NCBI GenBank assembly: GCA_964640085.1
Contig: CAZXFA010000003.1
Coordinates: 62,001 to 126,000, forward strand
DNA from: CAZXFA01 sp964640085
GTDB lineage: Bacteria > Actinomycetota > UBA4738 > HRBIN12
Direction of reading: 5' to 3'
DNA length: 64,000 nt
This document shows positions 27,991 through 35,277 of the stretch, piece by piece. The position numbers were made by a program, and so were the translations under genes. How positions within the stretch are numbered: the stretch's first letter is position 1; each line of letters opens with the position of its first letter. A model generated the notes under the pieces. The model did no database searches. It had not been told where the DNA came from and saw only the letters and a list, made by a program, of their open reading frames with translations.

Positions 27991-29094
27991 CTAGCGCGCG
28001 CCGGGGGCGACCCGATGATAGATGGCCTCCACGCGCGGAACGACCAGCTCCCAGGAGAACCCCTCGGCCCGCCGACGGCCAGCGCTCCCGAGCGCGGCCC
28101 CGAGCTCGGGAGCGGTCAGGATCCGCCGCAGCGCCGCTGCCAGGGCCGCCGGGTCCAGCGGGGGAACGAGCAGGCCCTCCACACCGTCGCTCACCACCTC
28201 CCGGTACCCGGGGATGTCGGTCGCAACCACCGGGACGCCGGCCGCCATAGCCTCGACGAGGACGAGGCCGAAGCTCTCGTGGCCGGTGGCCGGGGCGGCG
28301 AGGACGTCCGCGGCGGCAAGGTAGGCGGGCAGGTCCGCGTTCGGGACGGTCCCGAGCATCATGACCCCGCGTCGCTCGCGCTCGGAGAGCAGGGTCAGGG
28401 CCTCCCGGTCGCGCCCATCCCCGGCCACCACCAGGCTCACGTCCTCGAGCTCGGCGGCCAGGCGGGAGAAAGCGCGCAGCATGATCGGGAACCCCTTCTG
28501 CGGATCGAGCCGGTTCACCCAAAGGATCCGCCGCCGCCCCGGCAAGCCCTCGGGGGCCCGACCAGGACGGGCGAAGCGGTCGACGTCCACCCCATTGGGC
28601 ACCACCTCGACGGATCCGGCCAGCGCCGGGCCCGCGAACGCCGCGGCCGCCTCGGAGACCGCGATCGGGGCGGAGATCCGGCGTCCGAGGCTCCGGAGGA
28701 CCGGCGCCGACATGGTCAGGGCCCGCGAACGCTCGTGGTGGGCGTGGAAGGTCGCCACCACCGGTACGTCGGCCGCGACCATCGCGAGCAGCGAGGTGCT
28801 GGGCGAGAAGGGCTCGTGGACGTGCACCACGTCCGGCTCGAACACCCGGATGGTCTCGCGGATCCGGGACCACGATCGGCGCGAGAAGCAGATCGGCGCC
28901 ACCTTCCCACCGTACGGGACCCGCACCGGGCGTCCCACCACCCGGACCTGCACATCGTCGACGGGGCCCCGCGCCGGGGCCACGATCGCCGTCTCGTGCC
29001 CGCGGGAGCCCAACCGAGCGGTCAGCTCGCGGACGTGGACCTGCACCCCGCCCGGGGCGTCCCACGCGTATGGGCAGGCGAGCAGGATCCTCAC
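27991..29094 (-). CDS. pimA: GT4 glycosyltransferase, PimA-like (phosphatidylinositol mannosyltransferase)
   Basis: A 367-residue GT-B enzyme. The N-terminal domain has CPYAWDAPGGVQVHVRELTARL, here given as YAWDAPGGVQVHV, and a donor site with RILWVNRLDPQKGFPIML and GHESFGLVLVEAMAAGVPVV, the E-x7-E motif. PimA transfers mannose to phosphatidylinositol in mycobacteria. The PimA call rests on this start and on the same gene order as there (pgsA1, acyltransferase, pimA). GTG at 29094 overlaps the acyltransferase stop. Which lipid it mannosylates here is inference, made less certain by the degenerate pgsA-like neighbour. Confidence 0.82.
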   Translation of the reverse strand: MRILLACPYAWDAPGGVQVHVRELTARLGSRGHETAIVAPARGPVDDVQVRVVGRPVRVPYGGKVAPICFSRRSWSRIRETIRVFEPDVVHVHEPFSPSTSLLAMVAADVPVVATFHAHHERSRALTMSAPVLRSLGRRISAPIAVSEAAAAFAGPALAGSVEVVPNGVDVDRFARPGRAPEGLPGRRRILWVNRLDPQKGFPIMLRAFSRLAAELEDVSLVVAGDGRDREALTLLSERERRGVMMLGTVPNADLPAYLAAADVLAAPATGHESFGLVLVEAMAAGVPVVATDIPGYREVVSDGVEGLLVPPLDPAALAAALRRILTAPELGAALGSAGRRRAEGFSWELVVPRVEAIYHRVAPGAR

Positions 29095-30011
29095 GCGGCC
29101 CCGGCCGACTGCGGCGTGGCCGCCGGCTCGTCCCACCCGGGCTGGAAGAGATGCCAGTCCGAGGGCCGGGTGGCGATCGCCCGCTCGAAGGCCTCCGCCA
29201 TCCGGCGCGACAGGGCGGCCACGTCGGACCGCAGATCCCCGGTCCGCTCGATCTGGAGCGGTGCACCCACCCGGATCGCCCACCCATCATCGAGCGTGGT
29301 CACCGGGCAGACGAGGATCGGAGCGCCGGTGGACAACGAGAGCAGCGCCGGACCGGCGGGGACGCTCCTGGGCGCGCCGAACATCTCGACCTCGACCCCG
29401 CGGCCGGTCAGGTCGCGGTCGGCCACCAGCGCCACCAGCCAGTTCTCGGACAGCAGCTGCTTGAGCCGGTCGCCCACGCGGCCGTTCCTCGTGAGCGGCA
29501 CGATCCGCATCCCGAGCTCCTCGCGGTGGCGGAGGAACAGCTCGGACAGCCGGCGCGGACGCAGCTCCTCGGCCACCGAGGCCAGCCGATACCCGTTCGC
29601 GGCCAGGAACCGACCGGCGATGTCCCAGTTCCCCATGTGCGGAAGGACCGCGAGGCACCCCGACCCGCCCTCCAGCGCCCGGTCGATGTGCTCCAGGCCC
29701 TCCACCCGCGTACGCGCGTTGAGCTCGTCCACGGGCAGCACGCGAGCTCGGAAGGTGTCGAACCAGTACCGTGCGTAGAGCTCGAACGCCTCGCGCGCCG
29801 CCAGGGCCGCGCGTGGGTCGTCGGGGTCCACGCCGAGCGCCCGGGACTGGTTGGCGATCACCGTGGCTCGGACCCCTGGAAGGAGCCGGTACGCGGCGTC
29901 CCCCAGGCCCACGAAGAGGCGCCGCCCCACCCGCTCGGGCAGCGACATCGCCAGGCGCTCGGCCGTCCGGTAGCCGTGGAACGCCAGGATCTCCTTCCAG
30001 CTCTCCCTCAC
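29091..30011 (-). CDS. LPLAT-family acyltransferase (PatA/HtrB-like)
   Basis: A 306-residue membrane-associated acyltransferase. The active-site pattern HMGNWD (H-x4-D) is near residue 124; VADRDLTGRGVEVEMFG and VPAGPALLSLSTGAPILVC follow, as in lipid A and PIM acyltransferases. In mycobacteria the enzyme at this position (PatA) acylates PIM. GTG at 30011 overlaps the stop of the pgsA-like gene and the end overlaps pimA, so the three are coupled. Confidence 0.87.
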   Translation of the reverse strand: MRESWKEILAFHGYRTAERLAMSLPERVGRRLFVGLGDAAYRLLPGVRATVIANQSRALGVDPDDPRAALAAREAFELYARYWFDTFRARVLPVDELNARTRVEGLEHIDRALEGGSGCLAVLPHMGNWDIAGRFLAANGYRLASVAEELRPRRLSELFLRHREELGMRIVPLTRNGRVGDRLKQLLSENWLVALVADRDLTGRGVEVEMFGAPRSVPAGPALLSLSTGAPILVCPVTTLDDGWAIRVGAPLQIERTGDLRSDVAALSRRMAEAFERAIATRPSDWHLFQPGWDEPAATPQSAGAA

Positions 30012-30556
30012 AGACGCTCCTCCTTGGCCACCTGGCTCGAGCGGACCGCGGCCGCCAACAGCACCAGGGTCGCCACGACCCAGACCGCCCAGGGGGTCCA
30101 TCCGAAGACGAGCGCCAGCGAGAGGAGCGCGTACCGCAGGATGGGGGTCACCACGCCCTCCTCGATGCCGTAGCCGAGCGAGCCTCCCTTGGCTCGGATG
30201 TAGGAGGCGAGGAACCCGGCCGCGAGCGCCACCAGCGCGGCCGCCGCGGTCTGAGGCTCGGCGTCCCGCGTCACCCATGCCAGCGCACCGAGCACGCACC
30301 CGTCGAACGCGCGGTCGGCGAAGGAGAGCAGCACGCGGATGCGGCGATCGGCCGGCCGCAGCATGGTACCGGCGACCACCAGGCAGCTACCGGCGCCGAG
30401 CGCCGCCCAGCCTGCGGGCGCGACCCGACGCACGAGCAGGAGCCAGGTTGCCGTCGCGATGCCGGCCCCGGCCAGACCGCACAGGAACGGCACGACCGCG
30501 CGCTCCCCCACCGGCTCCCGCACGCTCACCCCGACCACCGCGCGCGAGCGTATCAC
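30008..30556 (-). CDS. CDP-alcohol phosphatidyltransferase-like protein with a broken catalytic motif
   Basis: A 182-residue membrane protein with about five hydrophobic segments, in the place of pgsA1 (phosphatidylinositol phosphate synthase). The end of the family motif is kept: ADRAFDG gives D-x3-D, and SYIRAKGG resembles SYIKAR of PgsA1. But at the positions of D-G-x2-A-R the protein has G-T-x2-R-P, and the following motif Gly is Leu, so two of four metal-binding Asp are missing. It is either inactive, a subfamily with changed chemistry, or misread. GTG at 30556 may not be the true start. Confidence 0.6.
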   Translation of the reverse strand: MIRSRAVVGVSVREPVGERAVVPFLCGLAGAGIATATWLLLVRRVAPAGWAALGAGSCLVVAGTMLRPADRRIRVLLSFADRAFDGCVLGALAWVTRDAEPQTAAAALVALAAGFLASYIRAKGGSLGYGIEEGVVTPILRYALLSLALVFGWTPWAVWVVATLVLLAAAVRSSQVAKEERL

Positions 30557-30595
30557 CGGTCCTCCGCTCGCCCGGGGACACCGGAGCCTGCGCGG

Positions 30596-30601
30596 TAGGA
30601 T
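30596..30601 (+). promoter_or_regulatory. -10 hexamer upstream of the EF-G-like gene
   Basis: TAGGAT lies 35 bases before the ATG at 30637, with GGGACA 15 bases further upstream as a weak -35. It is in the gap divergent from the pgsA-like gene. Confidence 0.35.
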
Positions 30602-30636
30602 TCCCGGACCGTCCGGACGAGCCCGATCGGAGATCC

Positions 30637-32724
30637 ATGAAGACCTACGAGGCCAAGGACATCCGCAACGTGCTGCTGGTCGGTCACGGGGGCGCCGGGA
30701 AGACCACCCTGCTCGAGGCGATGCTCTTCGCCTCCGGCGCGACGACCCGGATGGGCCGGGTCGAGGACGGCAACACCGCGAGCGACTTCGAGGCCGAGGA
30801 GATCAAGAAGCAGATCAGCGTGTCCCTCGCGATGGCTCCCGTCGAGTGGGAGGGCGTGAAGGTCAACGTGCTCGACGCTCCGGGTTACGCGGACTTCGTG
30901 GGGGACCTGCGATCGGGCATCGGGGCCGCGGACGCCGTCCTGCTGGTCGTCTCGGCCGTGGACGGGGTCGAGGTCCAGACGGAGGTGGCATGGGAGCTCG
31001 CGGCCGAGGCCGGGCTCCCACGGGCGATCGTGCTGAACAAGCTCGACCGCGAGCGCGCGTCGTTCGAGCGCACGCTCGACGAGCTGGTGAAGGCGTTCGG
31101 CACCCAGGTGGCGCCGCTACAGCTCCCCCTGGGTGAGGAGCACGAGTTCGGTGGCGTGGCCGACCTGCTCTCGCGCGCCGCCTACCGCTACGAGGGGGGT
31201 CCCGTCGGCCAGGCGGGCGAGTGGCCCGACGACATCGTCGCCAAGGCGGACCCGCACCGAGAGAAGCTCATGGAGGCCGTGGCCGAGTCCGACGACCGGT
31301 TGATCGAGAAGTACCTGGAGGAAGGGGAGCTCTCCGAGGAAGAGGTGGCCGACGGCGTCAGGCGCGGGTTCGCCGAAGCGCGGATCGCACCCGTCCTGTG
31401 CGCGGCCGCGGCCAGGCCGATCGGCGTGGACCGCGTGCTCCGGTTCATCGTCGACGAGTTCCCGAGCCCGCTCGACCGGCCTCCGATCACCGTCACGGGA
31501 GCCGACGGCGACAGCCAGGAGCGATCGTGCGATCCGGACCAGCCGCTCACCGCCTACGTCTTCAAGACGGTGTCCGACCCGTACGTCGGCCACATCACCA
31601 TGTTCCGCGTCTTCTCGGGAAAGGTCCGACCCGACTCCAGCCTCTTCAATGCGACCAAGGGCGCGGAGGAACGGATCGGGCAGCTGTTCACGCTCCGAGG
31701 CAAGGAGCACGACACCGTTTCGGAGGTCCCGGCCGGGGACATCGGCGCCGTGGCCAAGCTCGGCAACACGACCACCGGCGACACGTTCGCCCTCAAGGAC
31801 GCGCCGGTGACGATCGAGCCCTTGCAGATGCCCGAACCCCTGCTCGCGTTCGCGATCTCGCCGAAGACCAAGGGGGACGAGGACAAGCTCTCGACCGCCC
31901 TGGCGCGCCTGCGAGAGGAGGACCCCACGCTGCGGATCGAGCGCTCCGACGAGACCCACGAGACCGTGATGTACGGGATGGGCGAGGCGCACCTGGACGT
32001 CCAGATCGAACGGATGAAGCGCAAGTTCGGCGTCGAGGTCGCCACCGCCCCGGCCAAGATCCCCTACCGCGAAACGATCCGGGGGCCCGGCAAGGGGTTG
32101 GGACGCCATGTGAAACAGACCGGCGGCCACGGGCAGTACGGGATCGGCAACATCGAGATCGAACCGCTGCCCAGGGGGGAGGGGTTCGAGTTCGTCGACA
32201 AGATCTTCGGGGGAGCGATCCCCAACCAGTTCATCCCATCGGTGGAGAAGGGCGTCGTCAAGGCGATGCAGGAGGGGATCGTCTCCGGCTACCCGATGGT
32301 GGACGTGCGGGTGACGCTGGTAGACGGCAAGTACCACACGGTGGACTCATCCGACATGGCGTTCCAGATCGCCGGCTCGCTCGCGATCAAGGAGGCCGCC
32401 CAGCAGGCGGGGGTGGCACTCCTCGAGCCGATCGTGGATCTCGAGGTGGTGGTTCCGGAGGCCTACACCGGCGACATCATGGGCGACCTGAACTCCAAGC
32501 GGGCCAAGATCCAGGGTATGGAGGCGGCGGGCCCGGGGAAGCAACGCGTGCGAGCGCTCGTCCCGCAGGCCGAGGTCGCTCGGTACTCGATCGAGCTGCG
32601 CTCGATGACGGGGGGCCGGGCGACGTTCACGATGCGCTTCTCCCACTACGAGGAGGTCCCGTCCCATCTGGCCGACAGGGTGATCGCCGAAGCCCAGCGG
32701 GCCAGGGAGGAAGCCAAGAAGTAG
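30637..32724 (+). CDS. elongation factor G-like translational GTPase (EF-G2/FusA2 type)
   Basis: A 695-residue five-domain GTPase. G1 GHGGAGKTTLLEAM replaces the AHIDAGKTT of classical EF-G; G3 is DAPGYADF and G4 LNKLDRER. Domain II (YVGHITMFRVFSGKVRPD), domain IV (QTGGHGQYG) and domain V (LNSKRAKIQGME) follow. The changed G1 and missing classical switch I sequence place it with the EF-G paralogues (Mycobacterium FusA2, Thermus EF-G-2), whose role is unclear. ATG at 30637 gives MKTYEAKDIRNV; the upstream extension is a frame artefact. It splits the otherwise conserved HIT-pgsA neighbourhood. Confidence 0.88.
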   Translation: MKTYEAKDIRNVLLVGHGGAGKTTLLEAMLFASGATTRMGRVEDGNTASDFEAEEIKKQISVSLAMAPVEWEGVKVNVLDAPGYADFVGDLRSGIGAADAVLLVVSAVDGVEVQTEVAWELAAEAGLPRAIVLNKLDRERASFERTLDELVKAFGTQVAPLQLPLGEEHEFGGVADLLSRAAYRYEGGPVGQAGEWPDDIVAKADPHREKLMEAVAESDDRLIEKYLEEGELSEEEVADGVRRGFAEARIAPVLCAAAARPIGVDRVLRFIVDEFPSPLDRPPITVTGADGDSQERSCDPDQPLTAYVFKTVSDPYVGHITMFRVFSGKVRPDSSLFNATKGAEERIGQLFTLRGKEHDTVSEVPAGDIGAVAKLGNTTTGDTFALKDAPVTIEPLQMPEPLLAFAISPKTKGDEDKLSTALARLREEDPTLRIERSDETHETVMYGMGEAHLDVQIERMKRKFGVEVATAPAKIPYRETIRGPGKGLGRHVKQTGGHGQYGIGNIEIEPLPRGEGFEFVDKIFGGAIPNQFIPSVEKGVVKAMQEGIVSGYPMVDVRVTLVDGKYHTVDSSDMAFQIAGSLAIKEAAQQAGVALLEPIVDLEVVVPEAYTGDIMGDLNSKRAKIQGMEAAGPGKQRVRALVPQAEVARYSIELRSMTGGRATFTMRFSHYEEVPSHLADRVIAEAQRAREEAKK

Positions 32725-32831
32725 CGCCCCGCGATCTCAGACGCGGAACGATGGGAACTCGAGCGGGAACCGGTTAAAGCACCGGGTCTGAGGCGGTTGC
32801 CCTCGACGCACGCGCACTCCCTTGATCGTGG

Positions 32832-33323
32832 TCATCCTCCGGCGAAGAGCGGGCGGAGCTTGGCGAAGGTCTCGTCGAGCAGCTCCGGCAGCACGCGCGT
32901 CTGTCCCACCACGGGCATGAAGTTGGTGTCCCCACCCCACCGCGGCACCACGTGCCAGTGCAGGTGCTCCGGGATCCCCGCGCCGGCCGCCCTGCCGAGG
33001 TTCAACCCGACGTTGAAGCCGTGGGGATCGGCGGCCTCGCGGAGCGCGCGGATCGAGCGTTGGAGGAGCCGGGCGATCGCCAGATGCTCCTCCTCCTCCA
33101 TCGCGTCGAGGTCGTCGACATGCCGCACCGGGAGCACGAGCAGATGCCCCGGGTTGTAGGGGTACTTCGCGAGAGCCAGGCAGGCGAGCTCGGTGCGCTC
33201 GAGCACGCGCCTCGCCGCCTCGTCCTGGTCCTCGAGGAGCGAGCAGAACACGCAACCCTGATCCCCTTCATCGTGGGCGGCCTCGATGTACTCCATCCGC
33301 CACGGCGACCACAGCCGATCCAC
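32832..33323 (-). CDS. HIT-family Ap4A phosphorylase/hydrolase
   Basis: A 163-residue nucleotide-processing enzyme. The N-terminal WSPWRMEYIEAA and GCVFCSLL are typical of the actinobacterial Ap4A phosphorylase group (Rv2613c type), and EHLHWHVVPRWGGDTNFM holds the HIT triad near residue 122. It follows thrS by 3 bp, as in mycobacteria; since synthetases make Ap4A as a by-product, the pairing makes sense. Phosphorylase rather than hydrolase activity is inferred from the subgroup. Confidence 0.9.
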   Translation of the reverse strand: MDRLWSPWRMEYIEAAHDEGDQGCVFCSLLEDQDEAARRVLERTELACLALAKYPYNPGHLLVLPVRHVDDLDAMEEEEHLAIARLLQRSIRALREAADPHGFNVGLNLGRAAGAGIPEHLHWHVVPRWGGDTNFMPVVGQTRVLPELLDETFAKLRPLFAGG

Positions 33324-33326
33324 CGG

Positions 33327-35252
33327 TCAGTCCTCCTCGAACCGCGACTGCGTGAGCCGGCGCGCGACGATCTCGTCCCGCAGCGCCGTGACGAAGTCCT
33401 CGATCGGCACGCCGGGGGTCTCGGTCCCGTCCCGGTCCCGGACCGTCAGCTGCCGCGATCCCGCCTCCCGATCGCCGATCACCAGGGTGTACGGCGCCTT
33501 CCGCAGCTGCGCGGCCCGGACCTTCTTGGCGACGGTCTCGCCGCTCTCGTCCACCGAGGCGCGCAGCCCCGCCGCCCGGAGCTCGGCCGCGAGCGCGCGC
33601 GCGGGCTCCAGGTGGCGGTCGGCCACTGGGACGAGCCATACGTGCTCGGGAGACAGCCAGAGCGGGAACGCGCCCGCGTAGTGCTCGATCAGGACACCGC
33701 TGAAGCGCTCGAGCGTGCCCAGGATCGCCCGGTGGATCATCACCGGCCGGTGACGCTGGTTGTCCTCCCCCACGTACTCCATCTCGAAGCGCTCCGGAAG
33801 CCCGAAGTCGCACTGGACCGTCGTGAGCTGCCAGGGTCGGCCGATCGCATCCCTGAAGTCGAAGTCGACCTTGGGTCCGTAGAACGCACCTTCCCCCTCG
33901 GCGATCTGGTACGGGAGCCCGCTGCGCTCCAGCGCGTTCGTGAGCGCCTCGGTCGCCTTGGCGGCCATCCCCTCGTCCACGATCGTCCGCCCCGGGAGCG
34001 TGGACAGCTTGATGATCGGCTCGGTGAAGCCGAACGTCCCGAGGATCTCGAGGGTCAGGTCGAAGACCCCCCGGATCTCGTCGACCAGCTGGTCGGGCGT
34101 GCAGATGATGTGCGCGTCGTCCTGGGTGCCGCCGCGGATCCGGAGCAGGCCGTGGAGCGTGCCCATCCGCTCGTGCCGGTAGATCGTGCCGAGCTCCGCC
34201 AGCCGGATCGGAAGCTCGCGGTAGGACCTGGTCCTGGACCTGTACACCAGGACGTGGAAGGGGCAGTTCATGGGTTTGAGGTAGTAGTCGCCCTGCTCCT
34301 CCCGCATCGGGGGGTACATGTTCTCGGCGAACTTCTCCAGGTGTCCCGACGTCTCCCACAGGATCGAGCGCGCGATGTGCGGGGTGACCACGAGGTCGTA
34401 CCCACGCTCGAGGTGCAGGTCGCGGACGTAGTCCTCCAGCTCCTTGCGGAAGAGGCCACCCTTCGGGTGCCATACCCAGAGTCCCGGACCGAGCTCCTCC
34501 GGTGAAGAGAACAGGTCGAGCTCGCGTCCCAGCTTTCGATGGTCGCGCCTCTCGGCCTCCTCGAGCCGCGTGAGGTGCGCCTGCAGATCCTCCTCCGTCG
34601 CCCACGCCGTGCCGTAGACGCGCTGGAGCATCGGGCGCGACTCGTCGCCCCGCCAGTAGGCTCCCGCGAGCTTCGTCAGCCTGAACGCGCCGAGCCGTCC
34701 GGTCGACGGCACATGCGGGCCGAGACACAGGTCCGACCAGCCGTCGTTGCGGTACACGGTCACCGTGTCCCCGGCCGCGACCTCGCCCTCTTCGAGCGTC
34801 TCCACGATGTCGCGCTTGTAGGGCTGGTCGGCGAAGCGTTCGAGCGCCGTCGCCCGGTCGAGCTCCTCGCGCACGAACGGCTGATCGGCGGCCGCGATCT
34901 CGCGCATCCGCTCCTCGATCTTCGGCAGGTCCGACTCCGAGATCGGGGCGGAAACCTCCAGGTCGTAGTAGAAGCCGTCCTCGACCGGTGGGCCGATGGC
35001 GTACCGCGCGCCCGGCCACAGGTCGCAGACCGCCTGGGCCATCACGTGGGCGGTGGAGTGCCGCAGGACGTGCAGGCCGTCGGGGTCGGATGCCCGGACC
35101 GGCTCGGCGACCCCGTCGGTCGCCGGGACGAACGAGAGATCCACGAGCCGTCCATCGAAGCGCGCCGCGATCGCCTCCGGCGGCAGCACCGAGCCGATCG
35201 GCTCCCCCTCGGGAAGCTCGGTCACGCCGTCGAGCAGGTCGATCCTGGGCAT
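33327..35252 (-). CDS. thrS: threonyl-tRNA synthetase
   Basis: Charges tRNA-Thr. In 641 residues a TGS domain (about 1-60) is followed by the editing domain with HSTAHVMAQAV, the class II core (MNCPFHVLVY with zinc Cys, ELPIRLAELGTIYRHE motif 2, IHRAILGTLERFSGVLIEHY motif 3) and a C-terminal anticodon domain (RHLEPARALAAELRAAGLRA). Start ATG at 35252. No T-box-like leader is visible in the 25-base gap upstream, which follows the ABC permease gene. Confidence 0.96.
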   Translation of the reverse strand: MPRIDLLDGVTELPEGEPIGSVLPPEAIAARFDGRLVDLSFVPATDGVAEPVRASDPDGLHVLRHSTAHVMAQAVCDLWPGARYAIGPPVEDGFYYDLEVSAPISESDLPKIEERMREIAAADQPFVREELDRATALERFADQPYKRDIVETLEEGEVAAGDTVTVYRNDGWSDLCLGPHVPSTGRLGAFRLTKLAGAYWRGDESRPMLQRVYGTAWATEEDLQAHLTRLEEAERRDHRKLGRELDLFSSPEELGPGLWVWHPKGGLFRKELEDYVRDLHLERGYDLVVTPHIARSILWETSGHLEKFAENMYPPMREEQGDYYLKPMNCPFHVLVYRSRTRSYRELPIRLAELGTIYRHERMGTLHGLLRIRGGTQDDAHIICTPDQLVDEIRGVFDLTLEILGTFGFTEPIIKLSTLPGRTIVDEGMAAKATEALTNALERSGLPYQIAEGEGAFYGPKVDFDFRDAIGRPWQLTTVQCDFGLPERFEMEYVGEDNQRHRPVMIHRAILGTLERFSGVLIEHYAGAFPLWLSPEHVWLVPVADRHLEPARALAAELRAAGLRASVDESGETVAKKVRAAQLRKAPYTLVIGDREAGSRQLTVRDRDGTETPGVPIEDFVTALRDEIVARRLTQSRFEED

Positions 35253-35277
35253 GGGACGGTCATGATACGGGTGTGCG

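Noticed and set aside
27830..29290. 486-codon minus-strand frame opposite in phase to pimA
   Set aside because: Shadow of the PimA-like gene; the in-phase frame carries all glycosyltransferase motifs.
32740..32831. A tRNA-like hairpin (CCGGT and ACCGG around a 6-base loop, with GGTTAAAGCACCGG similar to a type II tRNA D arm) and a 32-codon minus-strand frame after the EF-G gene
   Set aside because: No acceptor stem or T arm can be built around it, and the short frame has no RBS or family. Left as unassigned intergenic sequence.
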